From: Apoderus coryli
Taxonomy: Eukaryota; Arthropoda; Insecta; Coleoptera; Attelabidae
Direction: 5' to 3'
DNA length: 64,000 bases
NCBI GenBank assembly: GCA_911728435.2
Contig: OU452210.1
Coordinates: 2,914,001-2,978,000 of the forward strand
This document shows positions 23,313-35,400 of the stretch, one piece after another (position 1 is the stretch's first letter; the number at the start of each line of letters is the position of its first letter). Below the pieces are notes generated by a model, which saw only the letters and a program-made list of their open reading frames with translations, did not search any database and was not told the origin of the DNA. The translations under genes were made by a program, and so were the position numbers.

Positions 23313-25046
23313 CTTTTGTTTTTGCTTCAAAATTTTCATTCCGGGAAAATTTAAGTTAACTGGTCGGGTTTTCCGTCCGTTCAGCTAATATTTTTGTCAC
23401 TCAGTGTTATATGTAATTGACAAGTTATAGCCAAAAACATCTAATGACACTCCTTCAGATCAGATCATTTTTATATATAATAAATCTGATAAGTCAAATG
23501 TAGTTTATTGTTAATTTCGGCTTGGATTGAAATGTGCCATCACATATTAATAATTGACCTGCTTAAAACATGTTTTATGTTAAATACTTACATTTTAATC
23601 ATCTTTATTAATTTATCTGTTGGGTATGTAAACAAGTTAATTATATGAGTACAGCGTAGACGAATTATGAGTTAGAGTTTCAAAATTCCAGTCCAAACTC
23701 CCAATTCTTAAGAAAAATATAGCTTGTTCCAAAAATACTACACTTAATAATTTTATCAGACACGCATCGCTTGCCTATATAGTCTTTCTTAAAAGAAAAA
23801 CCACTAAGTTGTATTGACTTTAAAAGCATTTTTAAGGGAAAATCAAACACCATTTGACACAACTATTTGCATCTAATGGTAAGTCTCTGAAACTTGGTTA
23901 CTTAATATTTGCTGTGCACGATGGTCTGCTATAGCTACAGGTCTTTATAAAGACTTGCAAGGTACGATGAAAGACATTTAGCAGTATATGAGATATATTT
24001 ACTAAAACCCTTAGCATTGATCTTGCAAATGGGAGAACCAAAACAATTTTGAAAACACTATAGTCATTTGGCAGTCGGAACATAGCAGCGAAGAGCAGGG
24101 AGGTAAGATATTAAGAACAGATAATCTTTTAGATATTTAACAATTATCTACATAAAATACTATATCTGAGTTACTTACATGAAATCTATATCAATAACTG
24201 CACTATACTTTGTTCTAAATATGATTGTTCCATATATCGACAGGAATTAACTACATAGTAAGAGTAATGTTTTAGGATAACTCAATAAAAAAGTGTATGT
24301 ACCGATAATTATTTTTATTGCTCGAAAAATATTAGAAAAATATAATTATTAACCGTACAAAGAAACTATTAGTACTATCTTCAATTATTTAAAGATAATG
24401 CTGCGTACAAATTTTAATTGTTTACGATAAATTAATTTTACATTAATAACGATAAAATAAAACTAATTATGTACTTAAATAACTATCACTTACCTTTGTG
24501 GCAATAATATACAACAATTTTTTTTTTTATGAATAAATTATAAAATACAATGTGCATTGGAAAAATGTTTATGAATAAAAACTCTTTAAAATAGATATCG
24601 TACCAAGTCAAAATGTGCGACATCTAGGTTTTATTTTTATAAAATATGTACCAATGTTAGATTACTTAATTATGCGGCTATCTAAAATTTGCGTGAGTAG
24701 TTAGAAATTTATTAATTTCATGTGTTAGTACTTAAAATGATAAACTAGTTGCTAGAATATAAACACGTTGCACTAAAATTAAATGAAGCTACACCACTGT
24801 CGTGAACTTGATAAATTTCCCCGAAGAATGCTTAAAGTTCATAATTATTCTAACATGGATTTCTGTCCGTAAATATAGTAAAAAGAAAATAATTTCTGGT
24901 CTGCTATGCCACAAAATTAATTTCTTTTTTTTATAATTATTATTAAAATGTTATAATCACAAAGTGTCTTGAATGAAAGTCGCTAAGACATACAATATTC
25001 AAGTCAAAATTCCATTGAAGTCTGGAAAACACACCCTTGTTTTTAG
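23313..25046. other. no recognised gene
   Basis: A+T-rich DNA. A consensus donor for the minus strand (AAAG followed by GTAAGTGATAG, about 24483-24498) is not adjoined by a coding-like exon. Confidence 0.5.
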
Positions 25047-25294
25047 TTCGTCCGTTTATTGATGAAACTCCACTTAAGAATGGACTACTTTTTCAAATTA
25101 CATATTATAAAGTTTGCCCAGATCTAGATTTGATATGGGGTAGCCAAAGAAGTCAAGAAAATATTATTTCTTGGGTAAAAATTTTGCTGAACGTATTAGA
25201 AAATATCGTCAGCAGAGACCTAAAAGGCGTTTCTGCTAATGTCAGTAATGTCAAAATAAACCAAAATAGAATAGAAGGAGAATATTTACATTAA
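25047..25294 (+). CDS. candidate 3' terminal exon, unknown protein
   Basis: A strong acceptor (CCCTTGTTTTTAG, AG at 25045-25046) is followed by an open frame of 82 complete codons, after two bases completing a split codon, ending with TAA at 25292-25294. The peptide is clearly protein-like (PFIDETPLKNGLLFQ, VCPDLDLIWGSQRSQ, ENIVSRDLKGVSANVS) with alternating hydrophobic and polar residues, no signal peptide and no membrane helix. I recognise no domain. No upstream partner exon was identified. Confidence 0.35.
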
Positions 25295-25779
25295 AAAACG
25301 CATGTGACAACTCTGAAAGCAGATATGCGGGTTGGTATTTTTCATTGCATAATTTAGTAAGAGGTAAGAGCAACATATTTGATTTCTACAGGATGACTAT
25401 TTTACTAACAGGTGGGTGTGGAAGCTCAACTAGTTAAAGAAAATTCGAAAGTTGCAGTAAAAATTAGAATCGTTCTCTCGTCAATATCAGTTGTGCATAT
25501 TTTTCGTTTGATTTACTTACCAAATATTGTTTGTCATTTTGTTTGTTTTGGTAATAAATATTTTTCCTAATTATTTTTATGACTTTTCTACATTACAAAT
25601 CATTGCCAGATTTTCGCGAAATATATTTAAAAAAATAGGACCATCTTTTTAAACTATGGCCGCACCAAAGAATCATGCACGTAGGCTCCAGACACCCCAG
25701 GGACGGGCCTGATCTCGATCACTAAATTAACATGAAGTAGATTTTTTTAATTTCACCAGATCATTTGAACTGATGTGGT

Positions 25780-26204
25780 ATGATCACCTCCAACCTCTTA
25801 ACACCTGAGCGTTCGCGTAGTGGATACGTCTCTCCGACCGAACTAAACGCGTCAATTAATTTGGGCGGCGTATTGGTAAATCGGAATTGCTCAAAGCGGT
25901 TTAGTTGTTCGCTGGTGCTCAGTGTGGAGGGAAACTCTCGTGCTATTGAACCACAAGCATGAAATGTACCATAATCAAATTAAAAAGTACGATACTTGAA
26001 TTAACGACATCCCAAGAATCGAAGAAAAAGATTGACAGAGGAGAAAAGACCAAAATTGTAAACGCGAAAATATGGGAACACTGCGAACCCAGCGAATGTA
26101 ACGAGCACCGCCTTAGGCCGTGCAAAAATTGTCAAATGAGTACGCATGTTTACAATTTGTTATTAAATGGTTTGTTCAAAATTAATTGGGTGACAACATT
26201 TTAA
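25780..26204 (+). other. G+C-elevated block with two open frames, unassigned
   Basis: This stretch is CpG-richer than its surroundings (for example GCGTTCGCGTAGTGG at about 25808 and GGGCGGCG at 25862). Two overlapping + strand frames run through it: 25780-25962 (60 codons) and 25959-26204 (81 codons). The second has a Lys/Glu-rich part and four cysteines in EHCEPSECNEHRLRPCKNC. The Cys spacing vaguely suggests a metal site but matches no motif I can name. Host exon, domesticated element or chance are all open. Confidence 0.25.
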
Positions 26205-26296
26205 ATGAAAACAAAAATACATCCGTTTCTGTTGACTTTAAGAACGTCCTTATATTTGAAAATCAAATGTCAAATTTTGTTATGGCGAATGGCGAA

Positions 26297-26513
26297 CCAT
26301 AATCGTAATTTATGTTTGTTGGGCGTTTGACACCTAAAAATATGTAAACAAAAATAAAGTTTTAATAAGTACTATATTTTTTAAATTAGTCTTTATAGTG
26401 GGCGTAAATATTTGTAACATTATATTATGCTTTCCAGACTATTTATCTGGGGTCTTAAAGAGCCAGACATATCAGAGTTCATAGGTGTCCGAGCAGTTGG
26501 CCATAATCGTAAT
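26297..26513. repeat. 13-bp direct repeat flanking a 191-bp segment
   Basis: CCATAATCGTAAT occurs at 26297-26309 and again at 26501-26513. The repeats could be a target-site duplication around a short insertion at 26310-26500. The inserted segment shows no inverted ends, no poly(A) tail and no tRNA-like box, so its type is unknown. Confidence 0.35.
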
Positions 26514-29265
26514 ATTGTAATATAAGCAATTATAAAAAGGTGTAAATAAAGCGTGTGGCTTATTTTCGCTAGTAGGTAGTCGATGAGATTTCCGAATATT
26601 CCAAACACGTTTCTAACTAAGTATAAATTATTAAATTACTAGTTAATTCCACATACATTATTTAACTATGCAGACTAAAAGTTTTTCGTTATTTTGTTTA
26701 TTTAATCTAAATTTCCAAAACGAAACTCAAATAATTAAAATTATACGTTATTGTAAAATGTTAATGTCATTATAGTAAATCAATACAGTATTAAACATTC
26801 GCACATCAGTCTCAAAAAGTTACAATCGTTTTATATGGAATTTTAAAGAGGGTAGTATTTTCCCGAGTTTAATAAATTACATGAAAACACGGATTACCAA
26901 AACATAAACGTGTTTCTTTCTTCGTTCAACATTAAGCGACTTCCCAATGATGTTTATCCAATCCTGCTTCTTACCGCAGGTTTCTTTTTCTCCTGGTAGG
27001 AGATAATTGCATTTTTATCTTGCTTAGTTGCCCCAAATAAAAAAACGGAAAAGTGTAACGTCATTGTTGTTTACGAAAAATTCGTTGTGAGGAAATGCAG
27101 CCAGTCATTACGGGATGCATAGCAGATCGATATAGAGGGGAACTTTTTTCTCATATTTTATTTATGCTTATTTTTCCATTATAAAAAATGTATAGGCAGT
27201 AACAAAAGGCATGTGGCCTATAATACACATAGATAACTTTGCTGAGAAAGGTGTGGTGTTTTATAGTTTCCAGCAAATAATATGTGTGATATGGTATAAT
27301 ATAGGTTCAAAACATGAGGCTCTACGCAACTTTGCTTGACATTACTTTTCAACAAAATATTTTTAGGGTTGGTACTTTGAAAGGAAAAACAGGAATTTTA
27401 CAAAATTCCTCATGTGTCATGTGCGGTTCTTAAGTTAAAATATTATAAACTGAAGAAAATAAATACAAGAAACTAATGTTAAAGCAACACAACACTATGA
27501 CCCCCCAATCAAGCACCAATGTATTTATAATCCCGATACAATAGATATATCATTTTTACAACAAATTTGCTCTATTGCACAAAACCGAATGGCATTTTAA
27601 TTATTTTTTTAGTAGCAAGATTCTTAATCATTCATTTGCAGTATGTGTGTAAAAATTTCTCGGTTTTCGAAAAATCTAGTTGCTGATTTTCTTTTATAAA
27701 TTGGTTATTTAAAAAGTTGAAATACTTTGAATTTGTACGACTGTTTTGGTAAAAACTCCTCCTCTATCACCCCCTTTAGTTTGGATCATGATTTACGAGA
27801 CACCCTGTATAATCATAGTTCCATGTAGGTAATACCAAACCGTTTCTTAAATTGTGATTTCAAGATTTTCAAGATTAAACATTATATAAATTAAAAATTA
27901 AAAAAAAAACAACATTGTCGTCGATGCTCCGTAACTAAAAAAAATAAAAATAAATTACAGATTAGAATATTCATGACAATTGGTGCAGGCGCTGTGTTCA
28001 CTAATAGAAACGTTATTACTTTTCTGGTTATGGTCTGTAACTCTACATAACTTTCCTAAAATAATATACTTCGATCATGCTAGGGCAAAGACTACGGAAT
28101 AAACATTAGTAATTTTTGGCTAGGGCTATGATATAAATATAATATGTTTTTCTTTAATTTACTATAATTTAATTATATTTGTATTTTTTCAAACTGTGCT
28201 GCAAAAGGAAAATAATGGTAAGTATAACGATTTTTCTGATGTGTTGAATTATATAGGTGCTTAGCTATTTTAGCTATAGGGCATTGCTTAATAAGACAAT
28301 GTGAATTGCTAATAAAAACAAAAATATTGTAGGTATACCTATAACAATGTTATTAGTGTAGTGTTCCTAAAGTTAGTTTAAAATTATATAAAAAACCACA
28401 ACTCTATATCCTTTTGTAATGTCAATACCGATCGCAGCATCATAGGCGCATCCTCTTAACTTTTCATAACAATACATGCCCTACGATATTTTAAAAATCC
28501 TTTATCTATTAACAATTATTGTATGTTCATTTGTATAAAAGTAGTAATATTTTTCCTTCCTCTCCAACACGGCAACATATAAACCTAATTTAAAAACAAT
28601 AATAAGAATACTCCTAGTTTAAATAAAAGTATTTACGAAATTTAAAAAAAATATGAATGAATGAATTATTGTATGGTAGAATTCCACGTTTAAGCAACTT
28701 TTTAAATGCATGCGAATTATTTTCAAATGTGCCATATTCCAAATTATATCGGAAATTAAAGTAAAACCAACGACGGCCATGTGTGCAGATATTCTCTTCT
28801 CCACACTATTTATACCCTAAATGACATCTAGTTTTGAAATTTGTCTTATTCATATTCATTTGGAATATGGTTTAGTGTAATTATAGTTCTAGACAGATAT
28901 GATTTTAAAATATATTCAGACGATTCATTAAAATTTTAGAAAATCACCAACCTAATTAGATAATATTGCCAAGGACCAACATGCCCATAATTATCAATTT
29001 GAGTAACTCTTGGATATCCCAGACATCATTATGAGTTGGAACGGGCGGGCGCATCTCCAAACACGATGGCAATTGAGAATTCTAAGCAGTCAATAAGATA
29101 TAATATTTATATCTTGCTACAAGGTAAATAAACTAAAGTAGATTTATTTGTCTATTTCGCTAATAACCAAATAAACAAAAATCAATAATAATTGTAGATT
29201 TACAGTATACACAATTATATATAAAAACATTAACGACAAAAACTCAAAAGCATTTTTCCGAAATG
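26514..29265. other. no recognised gene
   Basis: A+T-rich unassigned DNA. A sequence like the outer end of a DDE transposon (GAGACACCCTGTATAA, about 27796-27811) is present without a detectable partner. Confidence 0.5.
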
Positions 29266-29512
29266 CTATAATAGTCGCAGCGTTTTTAATTCGAATGTAT
29301 GTCGTTGCAATAATAGATCAACATCCGATGGACGCTTACGGAAATTAAAAATTGAATCATTTTCTAACGTACTTGTCAACATGATGAACGCAAGTACAAA
29401 ACAAACCATCCGAAGCGCGAAATTGTAAAAACAAAATAGAGCCAATACATAGGAGAAATTTGCTTTAGCACATTCCACTAACAGTTTCATTAAACCCATT
29501 TTAGCTCTGATG
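29266..29512 (-). CDS. candidate 3' terminal exon, membrane-protein-like
   Basis: On the minus strand a good acceptor (CCTTGTTTCTCTATAG, AG at 29513-29514) is followed by 81 open codons and a TAG at 29266-29268. The peptide begins IRAKMGLMKLLVECAKANF, continues with a hydrophobic stretch of about 30 residues (VLALFCFYNFALRMVCFVL and beyond) that could form one or two membrane helices, and ends in a polar tail (FRKRPSDVDLLLQRH). Codon use includes GCG, ACG, TCG and CGC codons unusual for random A+T-rich DNA. I recognise no family and no upstream exon, so this may be a real terminal exon or a chance ORF. Confidence 0.33.
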
Positions 29513-31769
29513 CTATAGAGAAACAAGGATTAGAGGTTGTTGTAAATACGAGGAGGTTTTCTAAAGTAAAATATAGAATTTCATAGTAAAATGTAAATAG
29601 TAAAAATGTTGTATATTATGTAATGAATGAATACTTGGGTAGTCAACGAAGACAGTGTGGCATTTTCAGCTTAAACAAAAAAGCGTCCACCAGTTTAAAA
29701 TTTGCACCTACCGAAAAAGGGAATTTCGTTATAAAGAGGTTCTACATAAGTTTTAGGACTTTGTTTTCGAAGAAGAACTCCTAGTTGCCAAAAGGCCCAG
29801 AACAATGTGGAGATAGAGCAACCACATATAACTGACTTCAAAATAAAATGTTTAAAATTAATTTATCATAAGTATATAAGTGCCAAGCCTCTTCGTTAGC
29901 TGATCCTCAAACTTATAAAAATAAAACGTATATTTAGCTATTACTAAAAACTATAGAATATTTAGTAATATTTTACACTGAAGGTTTATATTAATATTGG
30001 TCTGGAGACCATGCAGTCCACACGATATAGGTGCTACACCTTGTCTGGTAAAAGTAGATTGATGAGTAACAATAATTTTATTAAAGCAATCGCCATCGGC
30101 ATTCATTCTCATAAAATTCTGAGCAAAATATAATCGACCGACTCTAATGGGAGAATTTTCTGATACACTCTTAATTTATTCCATTCTGCTATTTGATAGA
30201 TCAGCAGTATTAGGCAGACTGGATGCAGTTTCTGTAGGGCAGACATCTTAGCTTGGACGTTCCGTATAATACTATCGTCCACCAAACACTAGTTACCTAC
30301 GTACCTTATTCTTGGGTCTGGTAAACATAACAAAATTTAGTATCATCGCCCTACTAGTAAATTTAAAACAGTTAATGATATCGGAACCTTTTTCTCGTAT
30401 ACGCAGGGTAAAAACAAGGATAAAATTAAATGCAAACGCTTTGAAGAGTATGTCGATTGGCTAGGCCTATAAAGAAACAGCAGCGTTAAGATTCATTGAG
30501 CAGTGGGTTCAAACTCACCTGAAGTTTGTAGAAATGAGGTAAACTATGAGAAATACAAACCAACTAAGTTATTATCATTGATGATCATCTTGAACCTGAA
30601 AATACTATGATGATAAATATTTATTTATTTAGTTTGATCATCTGAATTCTGTTTCTAAGAAAAAATTCACAAGCACGGGCAGCGCGTCGAACTACAAAAA
30701 ATTTCCTCTATCAAAACAATGGGAGATACAAAAAATATTATGAAAGCGTCTGTAAAGTTAAAAGTTAGTTTTTTCCTGTGTGCAAATACATAAATTATAT
30801 TAAAAACGAGTCAGTTAAAAATTATGAGGAAAATTGTAAAGTCAACGAATCAACTCCTGTAAAATATTCAACAGCAATTAAGTTCCCAATAACGCACACT
30901 CATTTAATATTGATTCTAGGTACCTTATTTCCTTCCTTGCATTGTTTTGAACAAATTTTGCACAAGAAAAAGAAAAAAATGAGAGTAAAAAATACAAAAG
31001 TCTCCAGTGACCTGTGAAATTGCAATCAAATCAGAAATGAACAACCAAGATGGGGAAATATAGTGGTATTCGAGGGCTTTCGTTGATTTCTTAAAGCTTT
31101 TGTCTCGTTCTTAGCAGCTAAAAGAGGATTTAAAAGTGATAATTAAAAACTCTTCTCTGTCAAAGTGCAGTCTTTATTATTTTAAAAATTGATTTTAATC
31201 GATAATAATTGTCTTTGTTAGCAGCTGAAAATTACGAACATATTTTTATATGGAGTGTTTTAAATTAGATTACGGAATTAGAAGTAACTTGATGGCGTGG
31301 TATGCATGAGATTCATTAGGAATGGGATCTACTGAAGAAACTTACTGTAAAACAATAGTATATCCAGCGGCGGCGATAATTAAAAACAGTCAACACAGTA
31401 TTTTATAATTCCTTGTTTATCACAAAGTGTTAGCAATATTCAAAGAATGTTTTATGCATTTAGGCCGTACAAATTGGTAGTAAAAACGTTTCATACAAAG
31501 TTAAATCCATAAAAACTGTATAAAAATAATTTATATTTTTGCATCAAACCTGAATTCAGACTAACCGGAAGCAGGACCTTCCTCACATTTAAATCTGAAA
31601 ATAAGTATCAACGTTACAGTTACTTTAAGCCACAATAGACCCTCGGTGGTCGCAGTGGAGGGTACGGCGCAGACCCACTCATTTTGAACCTAATATTACT
31701 TTGATATTTATTCATTATTAATTTTCAACTGTGTTAGTGGGAAATAGGACACAGACTCTTTTTTTTTTT
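29513..31769. other. no recognised feature
   Basis: Unassigned sequence, with slightly higher G+C patches around 29640-29830 and 30000-30330 that give no open frame or motif. Confidence 0.5.
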
Positions 31770-32347
31770 TGGAAAACTGGAAGCTATTGAGAAATGCTGA
31801 AGAAGGCTCTTCAGGCCAAGTGTATGCAGAAGACATACACAAGAGCATGATACTAGCCGTTCGAAAATGATTGCAAACGATCTGGCAGACCATCGAGCAC
31901 AATAATATAACCAAAATTCGAGCATGTACCACTTTTACTTGAAGAAGATCACAGTTTGGCTGTGCGAGAGCTATAGAAAGTGGAATTCCGAAAACTTGTC
32001 TATCGAGAATTCTAAATGCTTTGCTTTGCGAAGTCATGAATTTTTATGAAATTGTGCTGAAGATAGTTATTATAGGTGACGAGTCATGGGTTTATGATTA
32101 CAATCCAAGAAGAAAACACAGTATCTTCACAGTGAAGGTTTTTGTCCGAGTCTAGGCCAAAAAATCGCGCCAAATCGCAGCAGTAGCTATATTGTTTCTA
32201 TGTTTTTTCGATTATAGAGATTTTGTGGTCCAAGAGGTCAGACAAGCTATAAATAATTTTACCTAAGTTCTTAAATGATTGCCTAACGAACCGAGGAACA
32301 CTGATGCCTTATTTAGGTCGACTGGCTTCACCACGATAATGGACTAG
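31770..32347 (+). pseudogene. mariner transposase pseudogene A (joined to a second mariner)
   Basis: Read on the + strand over three frames: MLKKALQAKCMQKTYTRA (from 31794), CKRSGRPSS (about 31875), EHVPLLLEEDHSLAVREL, then GIPKTCLSRILNALL, all matching the N-terminal helix-turn-helix half of a mariner transposase. The first catalytic Asp is in IIGDESWVYDYNP (codon 32078-32080). The core follows as AKKSRQIA and LFLCFFDYRDFVVQEV, then FYLSSLNDCL, and finally the second-Asp motif DWLHHDNG (Asp codon 32335-32337). At least four stops and three frameshifts are present. The match breaks abruptly after the HHDN motif at about 32347, where a different mariner begins. Confidence 0.82.
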
Positions 32348-32349
32348 GA

Positions 32350-32603
32350 GTGATAGCCGCAGTTTTCTGGGATATGCGCAGTGTCATTCATACCGATAAC
32401 TCTGTCAAGAGCAAAATGATCACAGGCGAATATTATTCACAGCTGTTGGACAGATTTGACATCAGAAACGACTGCATTTAACAAACAAAAAACTGTTGTT
32501 TCATCAGGACAATGCACGGACGTCACCATTTACCCCCCTCCAACTATTTCCTGGTTCCAAAGCTGAATAAAATGCTGAATAGTAGGAGATTCGTCGAGCT
32601 TTA
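32350..32603 (+). pseudogene. mariner transposase pseudogene B (different subfamily)
   Basis: Starting at 32350 a second, unlike mariner catalytic core is entered partway through: VIAAVFWDMRSVIHTD, then MITGEYYSQLLDRFDI, a TAA, then LLFHQDNAR with the second Asp, and NYFLVPKLNKMLNSRRF, where the third catalytic Asp has become Asn. It repeats the same part of the transposase (FxD block and second-Asp block) that pseudogene A already carries, but with a different wording, so it is a separate subfamily and not a duplication. Its 5' half is missing. Similarity ends near 32603, shortly before CCCCCTCGTATA (about 32623), which may be the element end. Confidence 0.78.
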
Positions 32604-34732
32604 AAAGTCACAGACTTGTCAAACCCCCTCGTATATGAATATATTTCAGTGCATTTTATATCAGTCCCATACTTTCAATGTGTACGATTATTACATTTAA
32701 TTAAACAAATGTTTATAATAGCATTCTAAAAAGTTTATGTTAATATATACCCATCGAAATTAATATATGTTTACTCTAACTTTATTTGTTTTACACATGC
32801 GTGTTTTTGTTAACATTTTGCACATTTGTTGGCACACAATTATGAAACAAAAGAGAAAATTAAATTTACCCTTAATATTACATGAAAATAATTATTATTG
32901 TATTTACAATGTAAATAAACACGTTTATTGAAATTTAATAGGTAATTGTTTAGGGCAAAAAGATCTATTTAAATAAAATGGATCTCGTATACATCACAAT
33001 TTAAATAAGTATTTTTAATTTGTTATATCATCATATATTTTGTGTTATATTAAAATTGATAATATTAAAGTGGTAACCCTTAAATAAACAATTACATAAA
33101 TGGGCAAAATAAAATAATGCAAACGAAATAACAATATAAAATAATTTTTCATACGTGCATTTTTTTAGTTTTCATATTATTGGTAGCTAATAAAATTTTA
33201 TATACTTATGCAGTGTTGAACCACACTGAGCTTTATTGGAAAATTTATTTATTACAGGCATACATAGATATAATCTTGTTTCAGCAAAATATCAAATTAA
33301 TTTTATTATAAAAATTGATCAAACCAAGATACTTTCAAAGAGCAACGGTGACATTCGTACATGTTTTCTTTTTTTTTTTGCTCAAGATTAGTGCACGACA
33401 CTACCAAAAAATTCGCTGATTCCCAAAGGCTATTATGAAGAAAATTTAATAAATCCATTTCATTTTATTAAAACTCGAATGTCAGTTCAAAAATACGCAA
33501 TTGTTTTCATGATCCAGCATTCCATTCGAATCAAGTCTTTTGACAGATATCAATGTAGGTCATCCAGGGCTTTTTTGCCGGTGAACAACAAGTGGTTCAT
33601 TACGCGTCATGTCACGTGGCAAAATGATGCTGCCCTTAACTAATAGTATTTTAGGATATAAAAGGTACTTATCATCTTATTAAAATAATAGTTTTCAGTA
33701 TGCCCGGAACAGTTCAGATCTAAATTCTTTAACTTTTGGTAACAGGTTTAAATTGTTTAAATTCAAAATATTACTAATAGAATTTGCACTGCGATCGCTT
33801 CCGAGTCCATTGAGACTTTACCTGAATAGATAACCATTCAAAGAATAATAAGTAAATAATTCTGTTCGACATAGCAGATCAGACCAGCTCATGTCCAGCA
33901 GTTATGACAACTTTGCTGCAAAAATAATTGGGTTCTTCGCACAATGTTATGGAGCATATAACTGATTGTAACTTATAATTAAAAAACATTAGAATGACAT
34001 CTTGCCACTGTAGAATTTTTTCCCTGACTCTGCCTCCACGGAAACGTCACCCTAAAGGATCCTTTAGTCCCTGCTAGAAATCAATACGTTAAGATTTAAA
34101 AATGTTCGATATATTTCTATCTGATTGTGTTAGAGATTTTTTAAAAACTGCATCAGGTCATATATAATTTAAACTGTGCCCTATATTTTACCATCTGGAA
34201 AATATGATACATTTAGTAAAATAAATAATCCATAATATCAGCCCCAGTGACCCACAGTTTTTGCGATTTATAATACCTAATATATTAATGAGTGGCAACA
34301 CCGCACAACATATGACAATTTTATATTTTTATTAGTATAATTACCGAAATTTCTAGCAACCCCTTTCAAGCTAAATAAATTTTTGTGTGCTCATACAAAC
34401 TTAAGTGCTAAAAAATAAAGCTGATGCAGATATAAGTTTACTTGTGCAAAATGGGATAACAAACGTTAAAGTGTACGTCTGTACGCATTCATTAACTCCC
34501 TTCTAGTTTACTAAAACGAATATTAAACAATACAAACACTCTAAAATATTGTTATCCTTCCGAAAACCAACCTTAAATCAAACATACACATCCCTTACGT
34601 CGTTCTGTATACATAACACTTCAACAAAAATTTATACCAAGCAGAACGCTAAATAGCGATAGGTATTATATATATTATTATAAGCAGTTTAAATATTTTA
34701 CTGCAGAATTCCTGTTTTTATTAATTAAAAAA
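32604..34732. other. no recognised gene
   Basis: A+T-rich DNA. A perfect 16-bp palindrome, CTAAAGGATCCTTTAG, lies at 34052-34067. Nothing else could be assigned. Confidence 0.5.
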
Positions 34733-35400
34733 ATGTTTGGAAGTTCAGGGTTCATCAAAATCAGAAGACATGGAGGGTTCTGGTGGACAACGGTCCATCC
34801 CCAAACCGCCCAAGTTAAGACACCGAAAATACGTAACTTTGACAGAAATTGCACCAGAAAGCTAAGTAACAACAACTATCCGACGTGCCATATCGCAATC
34901 TACTCTGAGAGCCAGATAACTATTCCACTGCTGAGCTCCTACGTTATCAGCTAAAAATGGTATGGGAATGCCAAAGAAAACTTAACAGATTGGGTACGAA
35001 CAATAGAGTATCCACCGATATCCGGAGAGGAAACGAGAAATCCAACAACTAGCAAGAGATAGGGTAACAACTCCATATGTTGGGCCTGGACGATTTTGTA
35101 GCATAGGAATAGAGCACCTACAAATAGATGTTTAAAATGAGGAAGAAACTGATAGAGAAGCACTCTCGCAAAAGCTTTCTGGCTCTAGGCAATCCTAGCT
35201 ATTCCTTGAACACTTCATCTCTAATGAGAGGAAGCCTTTTTGGATCTGAGCACCAGCGGGTTACGTATTATTACAAAGTTTCTTAAGGGAAGTTAGGAGA
35301 AACTGATCAATGCAGATTCTGCAGGGATTTTGATTTTTTAATTTTTATTATACTATTATTGGAATTGTTCTCTTGGATCTATCGGAAACTCCTGTGTAGC
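34733..35400 (+). pseudogene. LINE pol C-terminus: RNase H and zinc knuckle, decayed
   Basis: Several + strand frames carry the C-terminal part of a non-LTR retrotransposon polyprotein of the R1/Jockey kind. The RNase H active-site strand HIAIYSESQ (usual HIAIYSDSQ; here the Asp is Glu) is near 34890, then SSYVIS, a frameshift, VWECQRKLNRLGTNNRV, a gap, RGNEKSNQLARDRV (usual GNE.AD.LAR) and TPYVGPGRFCSIGIEH. Further on, GETDQCRFCRDF near 35310-35340 resembles the first half of the CxxC...HxxxC knuckle that closes these proteins. Stops and shifts make it a dead relic; the RT part is not present upstream. Confidence 0.7.

Noticed and set aside
24483..24498. Consensus minus-strand splice donor (GTAAGT)
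   Set aside because: The sequence that would be the exon is a poly(A/T)-rich tract with no coding character or acceptor.
5145..27811. Solo transposon-end-like words (ACCCTGTATA / TACAGGGT) near 5150, 14364, 19875 and 27800
   Set aside because: Each lacks a partner inverted repeat or transposase nearby, so no element can be delimited.
28205..28220. ATG directly followed by a GTAAGT donor on the + strand
   Set aside because: No promoter upstream and no downstream exon candidate; isolated donor-like words are common.
31708..32037. 109-codon minus-strand ORF
   Set aside because: It is the antisense of mariner pseudogene A, which has clear transposase motifs on the + strand.
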